Part shown: positions 20,305-28,878 of the stretch, one piece after another
How positions within the stretch are numbered: position 1 is the stretch's first letter
Layout: the number at the start of each line of letters is the position of its first letter
Notes under the pieces: generated by a model
The model's database searches: none
What the model was told of the DNA's origin: nothing
Seen by the model: the letters and a program-made list of their open reading frames with translations, nothing else
NCBI GenBank assembly: GCA_949295115.1
Contig: CASFJU010000010.1
Span: forward strand, 1-64,000
Length of the DNA stretch: 64,000 bases
Reading direction: 5' to 3'
From: an uncultured Phascolarctobacterium sp.
GTDB lineage: Bacteria; Bacillota; Negativicutes; Acidaminococcales; Acidaminococcaceae
Translations under genes and position numbers: made by a program

Positions 20305-21247
20305 AAACTGTACGCTTGAAGAAATTGCCGCTCTGCTGCTGGCGCAGGATAAACTGGTTTTGTGCCCGCATGTAAGCCCGGACGGCGATGCTTTGGGCTC
20401 TACGCTGGCGCTGAAAATGGCGCTGGAAAAAGCCGGCAAAAAGGTAACGGTAATGGTGGACGACGATGTCCCCAAAGCCTTTGGCTTTTTGCCGCAGATA
20501 GATTGTTTTGTAAAACCTGCCGACGGTGAAGTCCTGGAAGCGGATTTGCTGGTAGTTTTGGATGCCAGCTCGCTGGACCGCATCGGCAAGGTAGCGCAGT
20601 CCGTTAAGGCTAAAGCTGTTGCCAATATCGACCATCACATTTCCAATACGCAGTTTGCCGATTATCTGTATCTGAATACGGAAGCGGCGGCAACGGCGGA
20701 AATTTTGTGCAATCTGGTGGAAAAACTCGGCATTAAGCTGGATAAGTATTTGGCAACCTGCCTGTACACCGGCATTTATACGGACTGCGGTTCGTTCCGC
20801 TATGCCAATACCACGCCGGGCACAATGCGCGCGGCGGCAAAGCTGCTGGAATACGGCGCACGCCCGAATGAAATTTCGGATGCTTTGGGCACTAACACCC
20901 GCGCCAATATTGAAATGCTGGGCAAGGTTTTGCAGACTCTGGCTTTTTACAACGACGGTAAAATCAGCACGCTGGAAATCAACAGCGATTTGTACGATAA
21001 AGACGTGAACACGGATAATTTTATCTCGTTTGCGCGTTATATCGAAGGTGTTGATGTGGCAGTGCTGTTTAAAGCCGTTGAACCTGCTGTTACGCGCGTC
21101 AGCATGCGCTCGCAGGATACCGACGTTGCTGCAATTGCTTTGTCGTTCGGTGGCGGCGGGCATATCCGTGCGGCGGGCTGCACCGTTGAGCTGCCGCTGG
21201 AGCAGGCCAAGGCCAAAGTGCTGGAAGCTATCGGTAAAGCGTTATGA
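20297..21247 (+). CDS. nrnA: DHH-family oligoribonuclease / pAp phosphatase
   Basis: NrnA-type enzymes degrade nano-RNAs to mononucleotides and dephosphorylate 3'-phosphoadenosine 5'-phosphate. The DHH domain carries LCPHVSPDGDALGS (near 22), a metal-binding DASSLDRIG, and NIDHHISN (near 111); the DHHA1 domain ends with FGGGGHIRAAG (near 287). At 316 residues it is the normal size. ATG 20297 overlaps rbfA, and its stop overlaps the truB start (ATGA). Confidence 0.94.
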   Translation: MSKNCTLEEIAALLLAQDKLVLCPHVSPDGDALGSTLALKMALEKAGKKVTVMVDDDVPKAFGFLPQIDCFVKPADGEVLEADLLVVLDASSLDRIGKVAQSVKAKAVANIDHHISNTQFADYLYLNTEAAATAEILCNLVEKLGIKLDKYLATCLYTGIYTDCGSFRYANTTPGTMRAAAKLLEYGARPNEISDALGTNTRANIEMLGKVLQTLAFYNDGKISTLEINSDLYDKDVNTDNFISFARYIEGVDVAVLFKAVEPAVTRVSMRSQDTDVAAIALSFGGGGHIRAAGCTVELPLEQAKAKVLEAIGKAL

Positions 21248-22128
21248 CGGCCGGTATTATTAATGTTTTAAAACCCTGCGGCATGACAAGCCATGATGTT
21301 ATCAGCTTTATGCGCAGGGTACTGAATACTAAAAAAATCGGGCACTCCGGTACGCTTGACCCTGATGCGGCCGGTGTGCTGCCTGTTTTTGCGGGTACTG
21401 CCACGCGCCTTTTGGAATACGCGCTGGAGGACAGTAAAAGGTATCGTGCGGAAATTACCTTTGGCGTAAAAACCGATACCGGCGATGACAGTGGTGCGGT
21501 TATGCAAACAAGCGAGCTGCCTACATGCAGTGCAGAAGAATTTGCCGCTGTGCTGCAAGAGTTTACCGGCGTGCAGAAGCAGCTGCCGCCGATGTATTCC
21601 GCTTTGAAGCTGAACGGCCAGCCGCTTTATAAATTGGCTCGCAAAGGTATAGAAGTGGAACGCGAAGCGCGCGAAATTTTTATCAGCCGTTTAGAGCTTA
21701 TCAGCTTTAATCCGCAAAAAGCGGTGCTTGATGTTGAATGCAGCAAAGGCACTTATATCCGCACTTTGCTGGAAGATATTTGCGCAAGACTTGGTGTTTG
21801 CGGTACGATGAGCTTTTTACTGCGCACTTCCGCAGGCGGCTTTAAAATTGAGGACGCCGTTACCTTGCAGGAGCTGGAAGCAGAACCTTTACGTTACCTG
21901 CTGCCGGAGGAAACTGCCGTTATGCACCTTACAGAAGCTGTGCTGACAGAGCGGCAGGCATGGCGTATTACGCAGGGCGTTGCTACCAGTATGGCAGGCA
22001 TGGCAGACGGTTTATACCGCCTGAAAGGGCGAAGCGGCGAATTTTACGGCATCGGCAAGGCTGCCGGCGGCGTAATGAAAGGCGTAAAAATTCTGCATCA
22101 GGCAGATAAACCGCAGGAACTTATTTGA
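21244..22128 (+). CDS. truB: tRNA pseudouridine(55) synthase
   Basis: TruB makes the pseudouridine of the T-loop of nearly all tRNAs. The catalytic region GHSGTLDPDAAGVLPV (Asp near residue 40) and the N-terminal INVLKPCGMTSHDV are clear, as are the RYRAEITFGVKTDTGD segment and a C-terminal PUA-like domain. The length is 294. It is translationally coupled to nrnA by a four-base overlap. Confidence 0.96.
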   Translation: MTAGIINVLKPCGMTSHDVISFMRRVLNTKKIGHSGTLDPDAAGVLPVFAGTATRLLEYALEDSKRYRAEITFGVKTDTGDDSGAVMQTSELPTCSAEEFAAVLQEFTGVQKQLPPMYSALKLNGQPLYKLARKGIEVEREAREIFISRLELISFNPQKAVLDVECSKGTYIRTLLEDICARLGVCGTMSFLLRTSAGGFKIEDAVTLQELEAEPLRYLLPEETAVMHLTEAVLTERQAWRITQGVATSMAGMADGLYRLKGRSGEFYGIGKAAGGVMKGVKILHQADKPQELI

Positions 22129-22136
22129 GGTAGTTC

Positions 22137-23087
22137 ATGGAAATTATTACATCTCTGGATGCTGATTTAAAAAATGAATATCCAGCAACGGTTATTGCGC
22201 TGGGCACTTTTGACGGTTTGCATTTAGGGCATAACGATGTTATTTATACGGCGAGGGATTACGCGCGGCAGAACGGGCTGAAGCTGGCTGCATTTACGTT
22301 CAGCAACCATCCGCTGGCGTTAATCCGTCCGGATCTGGTGCCGGTAAGGATTATTTCTGCCGAAGAAAAAATCCGGCTTCTGGAAGCCGACGGCGTTGAT
22401 TACCTTATAAACATACCGTTTACGGAAGCGTTTGCGTCGCTGTCGCCGGATGAATTTTTGGAAGGCTTGAAGCATTTTAACTACCGCTGTTTGGTTGTGG
22501 GCGAGAACTTTACCTACGGCTTTTTGGGCAGCGGCAAAACCGAAACGCTGGAACGCAGCGGCAAAAAGAACGGCTTTGAAGTTATTGTGCGTCCGCTGGT
22601 GAAGATGAACGGCAATATCGTCAGTAGTACCGGTATCCGTAATTTAATCCGCGCCGGGCATATTGAATACGCCAATGAAATGCTGGGGCGTGCTTACAGC
22701 ATTACCGGGCAGATTGTGCACGGCGAACAGCGTGGACGCAAGCTTGGTTTCCCGACTGCGAATATTGAACTGCTGCACGGCGAAATGGCTGTGCCTGCGC
22801 CGGGCGTGTATGCCGTTACGGCAGAAATTGACGGCACTGTTTACGAAGGCATGGGCAATATCGGCAACAATCCCACCTTTAACGACGTGGAGCACGTAAG
22901 GCTGGAAGTAAATTTGTTTGATTGTAGCGGCGATTTATACGGCAAACAGATGAAGGTCTATTTTTATAAATATATCCGCGCTGAGCAGAAATTTAACGGC
23001 GTGAAAGCATTGTGCCAACAGATTGATGAAGACAAAAAAGCTATAAAAGCTTACTTTTTAAATAAAAAACAGTTGCCCTGCTGCTGA
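22137..23087 (+). CDS. ribF: Bifunctional riboflavin kinase / FAD synthetase
   Basis: RibF phosphorylates riboflavin to FMN and adenylates FMN to FAD. The N-terminal nucleotidyltransferase domain has ALGTFDGLHLGHNDV (near 22) and an RTS-like STGIRNLI region (near 163); the C-terminal flavokinase domain has GRKLGFPTANIEL (near 199) and NIGNNPTF. Full length at 316. The promoter for rpsO lies within its last codons. Confidence 0.96.
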   Translation: MEIITSLDADLKNEYPATVIALGTFDGLHLGHNDVIYTARDYARQNGLKLAAFTFSNHPLALIRPDLVPVRIISAEEKIRLLEADGVDYLINIPFTEAFASLSPDEFLEGLKHFNYRCLVVGENFTYGFLGSGKTETLERSGKKNGFEVIVRPLVKMNGNIVSSTGIRNLIRAGHIEYANEMLGRAYSITGQIVHGEQRGRKLGFPTANIELLHGEMAVPAPGVYAVTAEIDGTVYEGMGNIGNNPTFNDVEHVRLEVNLFDCSGDLYGKQMKVYFYKYIRAEQKFNGVKALCQQIDEDKKAIKAYFLNKKQLPCC

Positions 23088-23101
23088 TTTTATGTTATAC
23101 T
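23073..23101 (+). promoter_or_regulatory. Probable promoter of rpsO
   Basis: TTGCCC (23073-23078) and TATACT (23096-23101) are 17 bases apart. The -35 box overlaps the last codons of ribF, so rpsO can be transcribed apart from the upstream operon. Confidence 0.65.
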
Positions 23102-23106
23102 ACTAA

Positions 23107-23190
23107 AGTATTATTTTTGAACCATTGCTTGGAGATGCGCTGCTCCGGCGGTTTCTATGCTTTGGCGATTACAGAAAAATGGAGGAATTA
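23107..23190 (+). promoter_or_regulatory. 5' leader of rpsO, candidate S15 control region
   Basis: About 85 bases lie between the expected transcription start and rpsO. GGAG (23131-23134) pairs with CTCC (23143-23146), extended by two G-T pairs, and is followed by a G+C-rich run that could pair further downstream. S15 represses its own mRNA through varied leader structures in many bacteria; applying that here is inference. Confidence 0.35.
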
Positions 23191-23192
23191 CA

Positions 23193-23459
23193 ATGTTAAC
23201 ACCTGAAAGAAAACAACAAATCATCCTTGAAAACGCAAGACATGAAGGCGACACCGGTTCTCCGGAAGTACAGATCGCAGTTCTTACCGAACGCATTAAA
23301 TATCTTACCGAACATCTGAAAGACCACAAAAAAGACCATCATTCCCGCCGTGGCCTGCTGAAAATGGTTGGCCAGCGCCGTGGTTTGCTGAACTATCTTA
23401 TGGCTAAGGATATCGAGCGTTATCGTGCAATCCTTGCAAAGCTCGGCCTGCGTAAATAA
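23193..23459 (+). CDS. rpsO: 30S ribosomal protein S15
   Basis: An 88-residue primary 16S rRNA-binding protein that organises the 30S platform. The motifs [16 protein letters not shown] and [23 protein letters not shown] are complete. ATG 23193 has GGAGG at 23181-23185. It is followed by a strong terminator and has its own promoter, so it is probably monocistronic besides read-through from ribF. Confidence 0.98.
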   Translation: MLTPERKQQIILENARHEGDTGSPEVQIAVLTERIKYLTEHLKDHKKDHHSRRGLLKMVGQRRGLLNYLMAKDIERYRAILAKLGLRK

Positions 23460-23471
23460 TTGGCAAATAAA

Positions 23472-23501
23472 GGCCTGCTTCACTGCGAAGCAGGCTTTTT
23501 T
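23472..23501 (+). terminator. Rho-independent terminator after rpsO
   Basis: A 10-bp perfect G+C-rich stem (GCCTGCTTCG type, 23473-23482 with 23486-23495) is followed by six T. Confidence 0.95.
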
Positions 23502-23518
23502 ACAAATACTGATTTTTA

Positions 23519-23547
23519 TTGTAACCGTTTGCCGGTTATGATAAAAT
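23519..23547 (+). promoter_or_regulatory. Probable promoter of secG
   Basis: TTGTAA (23519-23524) and TAAAAT (23542-23547) are 17 bases apart, directly after the rpsO terminator and 34 bases ahead of the secG start. Confidence 0.6.
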
Positions 23548-23580
23548 AAAAAGGTAATTTAGTTTTAGGAGGAAGCCAAG

Positions 23581-23805
23581 TTGATTACAGCGTTAAGTGT
23601 ATTGGACGTCATTGTCAGCATAGCATTAATTGGCGCTGTGCTTGCACAGTCCGGCAAGGGCTCCGGTTTGTCCGACGCTTTTGGCGGCGGCGGCGGTTAT
23701 TTTGGCAAAGGCAACGATATGGACACGATGATGGCAAAGGCTACTATCGTTTTAGGCATTTTGTTTGCCCTTATTACTTTGGTAATTGCCAAATTAAGCA
23801 TGTAA
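23581..23805 (+). CDS. secG: Preprotein translocase subunit SecG
   Basis: SecG is the small accessory subunit of the SecYEG channel in the cytoplasmic membrane. The 74-residue protein has two membrane helices (about 5-22 and 53-72) joined by the typical Gly-rich loop SGLSDAFGGGGGYFGKGND. The start is TTG behind AGGAGG. It has its own promoter and terminator. Confidence 0.93.
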   Translation: MITALSVLDVIVSIALIGAVLAQSGKGSGLSDAFGGGGGYFGKGNDMDTMMAKATIVLGILFALITLVIAKLSM

Positions 23806-23836
23806 TTTTATAAAACCATAAGCAAAGCTTTTGTAA

Positions 23837-23868
23837 AATCCTGCATCCCACCGATGTAGGATTTTTTT
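23837..23868 (+). terminator. Rho-independent terminator after secG
   Basis: AATCCTGCATC pairs with GATGTAGGATT (one G-T pair) across a five-base loop and is followed by a run of seven T. Confidence 0.9.
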
Positions 23869-23908
23869 GTATGTGATATAATTATTATATATGTCAGGAG
23901 GTAGTGAA

Positions 23909-24643
23909 GTGGCTAAACTTGGCGCAGAACCGTTCTTTTTTGCGGGCGGCGAAGAAGGCGTGCTTTTAATACATGGTTATACCGGCGCACCGGGAGAAAT
24001 GCGCCTTCTGGGCGAATTTTTGCACCGCAAAGGCTATACCGTGCTGGGCGTGTTGCTGCCGGGCCATTGCACAACCCCAAAAAATTTATCTAAATATACT
24101 TTTGACGACTGGTATGCGGAAGTTAAACGTGGTTACGCACGGCTTAAAGCCAGATGCAGTAAGGTTTATGTGGCAGGGCTTTCTATGGGCGGTCTGCTGA
24201 CGCTGCGGGCAGCGGCAGAGCTTGAGCCGGATAAGGCTGTTGTTATGGCAGCGCCGATTTATGTGCACGACCGCAGGCAGTTTTTGCTGCCGTGGCTGCA
24301 TTTTTTAATCCGCTACGTAAAAAAACATCAGCGCGTGTTTGACGGCGTTCCGGAAGAATACTGCGTGCAGTGCGAGGCAATGCCGACAAAACCTTTAATA
24401 AGCATGTTTAAATTTGTTAAGGAATGTAAGCGCGGCTATTTAAAAAACATCACCGTGCCATGCCTTATCATGCAGAGCAAAATTGAACATACCGTCCGCC
24501 GGCAAAGCGCGCAGTTTATTTATGACAACATTGCTTCCAAACGGAAAGAACTGGTGTGGTTTGAACACTGCGGACATATTTTGACATTAGATAAGGAAAG
24601 GGGAGCCGTATTTAATAAAATACTGGCTTTTTTACAGGAATAG
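23909..24643 (+). CDS. Carboxylesterase/lipase, alpha/beta hydrolase (Est30-like)
   Basis: A 244-residue cytoplasmic alpha/beta hydrolase resembling Geobacillus Est30 and monoacylglycerol lipases. Seen are the oxyanion region LIHGYTGAPGEM (near residue 20), nucleophile elbow GLSMGG (Ser near 92), and the catalytic His in FEHCGHIL near the C-terminus. GTG 23909 is preferred over ATG 23891 because AGGAGGT at 23896-23902 overlaps the earlier start region but is well spaced for the GTG. The natural substrate is unknown. Confidence 0.85.
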   Translation: MAKLGAEPFFFAGGEEGVLLIHGYTGAPGEMRLLGEFLHRKGYTVLGVLLPGHCTTPKNLSKYTFDDWYAEVKRGYARLKARCSKVYVAGLSMGGLLTLRAAAELEPDKAVVMAAPIYVHDRRQFLLPWLHFLIRYVKKHQRVFDGVPEEYCVQCEAMPTKPLISMFKFVKECKRGYLKNITVPCLIMQSKIEHTVRRQSAQFIYDNIASKRKELVWFEHCGHILTLDKERGAVFNKILAFLQE

Positions 24644-24645
24644 AA

Positions 24646-25044
24646 ATGTTTGAAGATAAAGAGTACCCGATGTGTTTTGCCTGCGGCAAAAAGAACCCCA
24701 TCGGCTTGAAAATGACTTTTGAAATGGACGAAAAAGAGTGCGTATCCTATTTTACGCCGAAGCCGGAACACCAGAGCTACAACGGCATGATGCACGGCGG
24801 TTTAATCAGCGTGCTGCTGGATGAAATTATGGGGCATTACCTGTTCTGCATGGAAGGCAGGCCAGCCTACACCGCAAAAATGGAACTGCGTTACCGCCAG
24901 CCGCTAAAAATTGGTGAAGAAGTAAAATGTGTGGGTACGCGCGTTAAGCAAAAAGGACGCCTTGTGGAAATGCACGGCGAAATTATAACGAAAGAGGGCA
25001 TTGTTGCGGCGGAAGCTACTGCCAAAATGATGCTGGAGGAATGA
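24646..25044 (+). CDS. PaaI-type hotdog-fold thioesterase
   Basis: A 132-residue single hotdog domain. The pattern NGMMHGGLISVLLDEIMGHYLF is the typical HGG...DE active-site helix of the PaaI/4-HBT group of acyl-CoA thioesterases. The N-terminal CFACGKKNPIGLKM resembles the cysteine-containing front end common in this subgroup. Substrate unknown. It begins two bases after the esterase gene and is two bases ahead of rnr, so the three are probably co-transcribed. Confidence 0.88.
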   Translation: MFEDKEYPMCFACGKKNPIGLKMTFEMDEKECVSYFTPKPEHQSYNGMMHGGLISVLLDEIMGHYLFCMEGRPAYTAKMELRYRQPLKIGEEVKCVGTRVKQKGRLVEMHGEIITKEGIVAAEATAKMMLEE

Positions 25045-25045
25045 A

Positions 25046-27382
25046 ATGATAAAAAGTAAGGAAAAAATACTGGAGTTTATGCGGCAAAGCAGTTATGCGC
25101 CGCTGACTGCCGAAGATTTAATTGAAGCCATACCCATAACCGGCAACCTGAACACTTTTTGGCAGGACTTGAAGGAATTGCAGGAAAACGGTGAAATTAT
25201 CAAAACCCGTTTCGGCACTTTCGGTTTGCCGGAGCGCATGGGGCTTGTCGTAGGGCGCGTGCAGCTGACGAGCAAGGGCTTTGGCTTTGTTATACCCGAT
25301 AACAAGGGCGAGCGCCCTGATGTGTTTATACCGCCGCGCCTTTTGAACGGCGCAATGAACAACGACCGCGTTATGGCAAGGGTGGAAACCGCTGGCGGCG
25401 ATAAGCGCAAGCCTGAAGGCGAGATAATCCGCATTATCAGGCACGCCAATAATAAAATTGTCGGTACGTTTAAAGCAAGCCGCGATTATGGTTTTGTTGT
25501 GCCTGACGATAAACGCATCGGACAGGACGTTTATATTTTAAAACGCAATTTTAACGGCGCTAAAACCAACCAGAAGGTTGTGGTTGAAATTACCGAATGG
25601 GCGCCGGACAGCCGCCGCAATATCGAAGGAAAAATTGTGGAAGTGCTTGGCAATACCGGCGACGTCGGCATGGAACTTTTGTCTCTGATTAAGCAGTACG
25701 ACCTGCCGCTGGAGTTTCCGGAGCAGGTTATCACTGCATCCAAACGTGTGCCGAAAACTATTAAAAGCACGGAACTTGAAGGCAGGCGCGATTTGCGTGA
25801 CCGTTTGATTGTTACTATCGACGGCGACGACGCCAAAGACCTTGATGACGCTGTTTTTGTACAGCCTGCAGAGAACGGCGATTTTACGCTGGGCGTTTAC
25901 ATTGCCGACGTCAGCCATTATGTGCGTGAAAACACCATTCTGGATAGGGAAGCGCAGGAGCGCGGCACCAGCGTATACCTTGTAGACCGCGTGCTGCCGA
26001 TGCTGCCGGAACGCCTTTCCAACGGTATTTGCAGCCTTAACGCCGGTGAGGACCGCCTGGTAATGTGCTGCGAAATGCTGATAGACAAAAAGGGGCGCAT
26101 TAAAAGCTACGATATTTTTCCCGGCGTTATCAACGTGCGCTACCGTTTAAGCTACCGTATCGTGCGCGAAATTCTGGTCAATAAAAATGCCGAACTGACG
26201 GAAAAATACCGCGACGCGCTGCCGATGCTGAATGAAATGGAAAAACTGTGCGTAATTCTGCACAAAAAACGCGTAACGCGCGGCGCGATAGATTTTGACC
26301 TGCCGGAGCAGAAAGTAATTCTGGATGAGCAGGGCAGGCCGCTGGAGATTGTTCAGCGTGAGCACGGCCTTGCAGAATCCATCATTGAAGAATTTATGCT
26401 GGCCGCCAATGAAACTGTAGCGCGCCACATGGCATTGCAGAAATGGCCGTTTATTTACCGCGTGCACGACAAGCCGCAGGAAGAAAAAATGCGCGACCTG
26501 TCGCTGCTGCTCTCGCGTTTCAATGTAAAAATGCCCGTTGCGGCAGAAGTTAAACCGCTGGCACTGCAAAAAGCGTTAATAGCCATGGAAGGCCGCCCCG
26601 AAGAACGCATGGTATCCACTGTAGCACTGCGCTCATTAAAACAGGCCGTTTATCAGACGGATAACATCGGCCACTTTGGCCTTGCGGCAGAATATTACAC
26701 GCATTTTACCTCGCCAATCCGCCGTTACCCGGATTTGATTGTGCACCGCCTGCTGCATAAGTGGCTGGTTGCCCCGTACATGAAGGAAAAGACCAAAGAC
26801 GAATACATCGACAAGCTCGACCATATCGCCGAACATTCTTCAATCCGTGAGCGCACGGCGGCTGAAGCCGAACGTGCCACCGTCGATTTGAAGAAGGCAG
26901 AATACATGGCTGGGCACATCGGCGAAGAATACGACGGCATCATCAGCGGCGTTACCGCTTTCGGCATGTTTGTCGAGCTGGAAAACGGCGTGGAAGGCCT
27001 GGTGCATATTTCCAGCCTGCTGGATGATTACTACGAGTTTATTGAAGAAAACTATGCGCTGATGGGCACGCATACGCGCAAGTGCTATCGCCTTGGCGAC
27101 CCGGTACGCATTGAAGTCTTTCAGGTTAATATTGCCGAACGCAATATTGATTTTATCATCGCGGGCGAGGATGACAGCGTGCGCGAGCGCATTAAAATGC
27201 AGCTGGCAGAGCAGCGCAAAGCTACCCCGCGTTACAGCACCGAGCCGGAAAAGAAAGGCAAAAAGAAAAAGGGCAAGAACAAATTTGCCAAACGCGGCAA
27301 GGGCGGCACCGGCGGCAACAAATATTTGAAGGACGCCAAACCCAAACGCGGCAAACATAAGAAAAAACAGAGGAACAAATAG
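25046..27382 (+). CDS. rnr: Ribonuclease R
   Basis: RNase R is a processive 3'-5' exoribonuclease able to digest structured RNA, including mRNAs freed by trans-translation. Order: N-terminal winged-helix region (1-70), cold-shock domains (about 75-225), RNB catalytic domain (from about 245, with [14 protein letters not shown] holding the metal-binding aspartates), S1 domain (about 630-715), and a Lys/Gly-rich basic tail. At 778 residues it is full length. Its stop overlaps the smpB start, and tmRNA lies 1 kb downstream. Confidence 0.96.
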   Translation: MIKSKEKILEFMRQSSYAPLTAEDLIEAIPITGNLNTFWQDLKELQENGEIIKTRFGTFGLPERMGLVVGRVQLTSKGFGFVIPDNKGERPDVFIPPRLLNGAMNNDRVMARVETAGGDKRKPEGEIIRIIRHANNKIVGTFKASRDYGFVVPDDKRIGQDVYILKRNFNGAKTNQKVVVEITEWAPDSRRNIEGKIVEVLGNTGDVGMELLSLIKQYDLPLEFPEQVITASKRVPKTIKSTELEGRRDLRDRLIVTIDGDDAKDLDDAVFVQPAENGDFTLGVYIADVSHYVRENTILDREAQERGTSVYLVDRVLPMLPERLSNGICSLNAGEDRLVMCCEMLIDKKGRIKSYDIFPGVINVRYRLSYRIVREILVNKNAELTEKYRDALPMLNEMEKLCVILHKKRVTRGAIDFDLPEQKVILDEQGRPLEIVQREHGLAESIIEEFMLAANETVARHMALQKWPFIYRVHDKPQEEKMRDLSLLLSRFNVKMPVAAEVKPLALQKALIAMEGRPEERMVSTVALRSLKQAVYQTDNIGHFGLAAEYYTHFTSPIRRYPDLIVHRLLHKWLVAPYMKEKTKDEYIDKLDHIAEHSSIRERTAAEAERATVDLKKAEYMAGHIGEEYDGIISGVTAFGMFVELENGVEGLVHISSLLDDYYEFIEENYALMGTHTRKCYRLGDPVRIEVFQVNIAERNIDFIIAGEDDSVRERIKMQLAEQRKATPRYSTEPEKKGKKKKGKNKFAKRGKGGTGGNKYLKDAKPKRGKHKKKQRNK

Positions 27383-27846
27383 TGGAACAGAAGATAAAAA
27401 TAGTTGCTGAAAACAGAAAAGCGCGCCACGATTACACCATTCACGAAACCTACGAGGCAGGTATTGCCTTGACAGGTACGGAGGTAAAATCACTGCGCGC
27501 GGGCAAAGCCAATATGAAGGACAGCTATGCCCAGATTACCAAAAGTGCGGAAGTTATTGTTTGCAACTTGCACATCAGCCCTTACGACCAGGGCAACCGC
27601 TTTAACCATGACCCGCTGCGCGACCGCAAGCTGCTTCTGCACAGGGCGGAAATCCGCAGGCTCATCGGCAAGGTTAAGGAAAAAGGCTATACCCTTGTGC
27701 CGTTAAAAATGTATTTTACGCACGGGCTGATTAAAATTGAAATCGCGCTGGCGACAGGCAAAAAGCTGTATGACAAACGTCAGGACATGGCTAAACGCGA
27801 CGCCAAACGTGAGGTTGAACGTGCGATGAAAGAACGCAATAAATAA
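27382..27846 (+). CDS. smpB: SsrA-binding protein SmpB
   Basis: SmpB binds tmRNA and mimics the anticodon arm when tmRNA enters a stalled ribosome. The 154-residue protein has [40 protein letters not shown] and the conserved basic C-terminal tail ([15 protein letters not shown]). It starts with GTG overlapping the rnr stop by one base. With rnr upstream and ssrA downstream it completes a ribosome-rescue set. Confidence 0.97.
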   Translation: MEQKIKIVAENRKARHDYTIHETYEAGIALTGTEVKSLRAGKANMKDSYAQITKSAEVIVCNLHISPYDQGNRFNHDPLRDRKLLLHRAEIRRLIGKVKEKGYTLVPLKMYFTHGLIKIEIALATGKKLYDKRQDMAKRDAKREVERAMKERNK

Positions 27847-27865
27847 TAGCAAAGGAGATGTTATT

Positions 27866-28264
27866 ATGAAGAAGATGTTGCTGCTTGTTTTGGCTGCCGT
27901 ACTTGCAATATCGGCAGTATGCTTTGCGCAAAGCCCTGCCAATGCGGAAGGCTACCAGAAAATTACGCCGCAGCAGGCAAAGGCACGCATGGCTGAAGCC
28001 GGCGTAATTGTTTTGGATGTGCGTATGCAGCAGGAATATGACGCAGGGCATATCGCCAACGCTGTTTTGCTTCCGCTGCCGTTAATTGAAGCAGGCGACG
28101 CAGCGGTTGCCAAAGCGCTGCCGGATAAAGATGCTGAAATTCTGGTTTACTGCCGCAGTGGACGCCGCAGTGCGATTGCTGCCAACGCTTTAATCAACAT
28201 GGGTTACACCAATGTTTTTGATTTTGGCGGCATTAACGACTGGCCGTACGAAGTGGTAAAATAA
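27866..28264 (+). CDS. Exported rhodanese-domain protein
   Basis: A 132-residue protein with an N-terminal signal peptide (KKMLLLVLAAVLAISAVCFA, cleavage likely near residue 24) followed by one rhodanese domain. The active-site loop VYCRSGRRSA puts the catalytic cysteine near residue 95, and the VLDVRMQQEYDAGHI motif is present. Single-domain exported rhodaneses are thought to carry sulfur or act in thiol chemistry in the envelope; the partner is not shown here. AAAGGAG precedes the ATG. Confidence 0.9.
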   Translation: MKKMLLLVLAAVLAISAVCFAQSPANAEGYQKITPQQAKARMAEAGVIVLDVRMQQEYDAGHIANAVLLPLPLIEAGDAAVAKALPDKDAEILVYCRSGRRSAIAANALINMGYTNVFDFGGINDWPYEVVK

Positions 28265-28280
28265 CAAACGGCAAAAAATA

Positions 28281-28316
28281 AAGGCTGGTTACAGTTGATA
28301 CTGTAATCAGCCTTTT
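28281..28316. terminator. Bidirectional terminator between the rhodanese gene and tmRNA
   Basis: AAGGCTGGTTACAG (28281-28294) pairs with CTGTAATCAGCCTT (28301-28314) with one G-T pair. T-rich sequence follows on the plus strand. On the minus strand the stem is followed by TTTATTTTTT, so it can end both the rhodanese gene and the convergent tmRNA gene. Confidence 0.8.
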
Positions 28317-28368
28317 GTGTATTATAACAGCTGTTGAAGAAATCCGTAATCAGCTGTTTCCGTGGCGA

Positions 28369-28714
28369 TGGTGGAGATGAGGGGAGTCGAACCCCTGTCC
28401 GAAAATATTGCAATATAACTTTCTCCGAGCGCAGCGCATCATTTTTTATTTCGCTTCAAAATCACCTGATGGCGGGTTACTTCGTCGCTATCCCGGAAAG
28501 TTTCCCCTAAAGCCCACGGGAGAAAGCCTTAAAGTATCCTGCTGTTGGCGTCCAGATCATTCCCGCAGGAAAGGAACGAAAGGACGTAGCATTAAGCTGC
28601 TAAAGCGTAATCGTTTTTAGCGTTTATTTTTAAACGTCCGCCGTTTAACGTGCTGACGGAAACACGGCTCGCTTATCATACCACACCTATCCCCGTCGAA
28701 ACCAGTACATCCCC
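28369..28714 (-). ncRNA. ssrA: Transfer-messenger RNA (tmRNA)
   Basis: tmRNA rescues ribosomes stalled on broken mRNAs. On the minus strand the 5' end (GGGGATG, at 28714) pairs with CATCTCC just before the encoded CCA at 28371-28369. The tRNA-like T arm GGGGTTCGACTCCCC is clear, and the GGTTTCGACGGGG motif is near the 5' end. The tag frame at 28621-28592 reads GCT AAA AAC GAT TAC GCT TTA GCA GCT TAA, encoding AKNDYALAA. SmpB and RNase R are encoded just upstream on the other strand. Confidence 0.97.
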
Positions 28715-28738
28715 GAGGTAAGTGAATTTTATTAAAAT

Positions 28739-28768
28739 ATTATAGCATATCTGTAACAAAATGTACAA
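28739..28768 (-). promoter_or_regulatory. Probable tmRNA promoter
   Basis: On the minus strand, TTGTAC (28768-28763) and TATAAT (28744-28739) are 18 bases apart. The -10 box is 24 bases ahead of the mature tmRNA 5' end, which fits a short precursor trimmed by RNase P. Confidence 0.65.
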
Positions 28769-28821
28769 GTGAAATTAATAAAATCCGCCACGGCGGCAAG
28801 ATTTGCAATTTTCTTTTATTT

Positions 28822-28841
28822 TTATACAGCAAAGTGTATAA
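28822..28841 (+). promoter_or_regulatory. Palindromic candidate operator at the larA cluster promoter
   Basis: A perfect 7-bp inverted repeat, TTATACA-N6-TGTATAA, spans 28822-28841 and overlaps a TATAAT (28837-28842) that would serve as -10 box for the first larA-like gene, 37 bases upstream of its ATG. The placement fits a repressor site. The regulator is unknown; the nearest candidate is the damaged WYL gene at 32911. Confidence 0.5.
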
Positions 28842-28878
28842 TATACTTATATAACTATTTTAATAAAGGAGAACGGCG

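Noticed and set aside
28408..28620. A 70-codon plus-strand open frame between the rhodanese and larA-like genes
   Set aside because: It lies wholly within the antisense of tmRNA.
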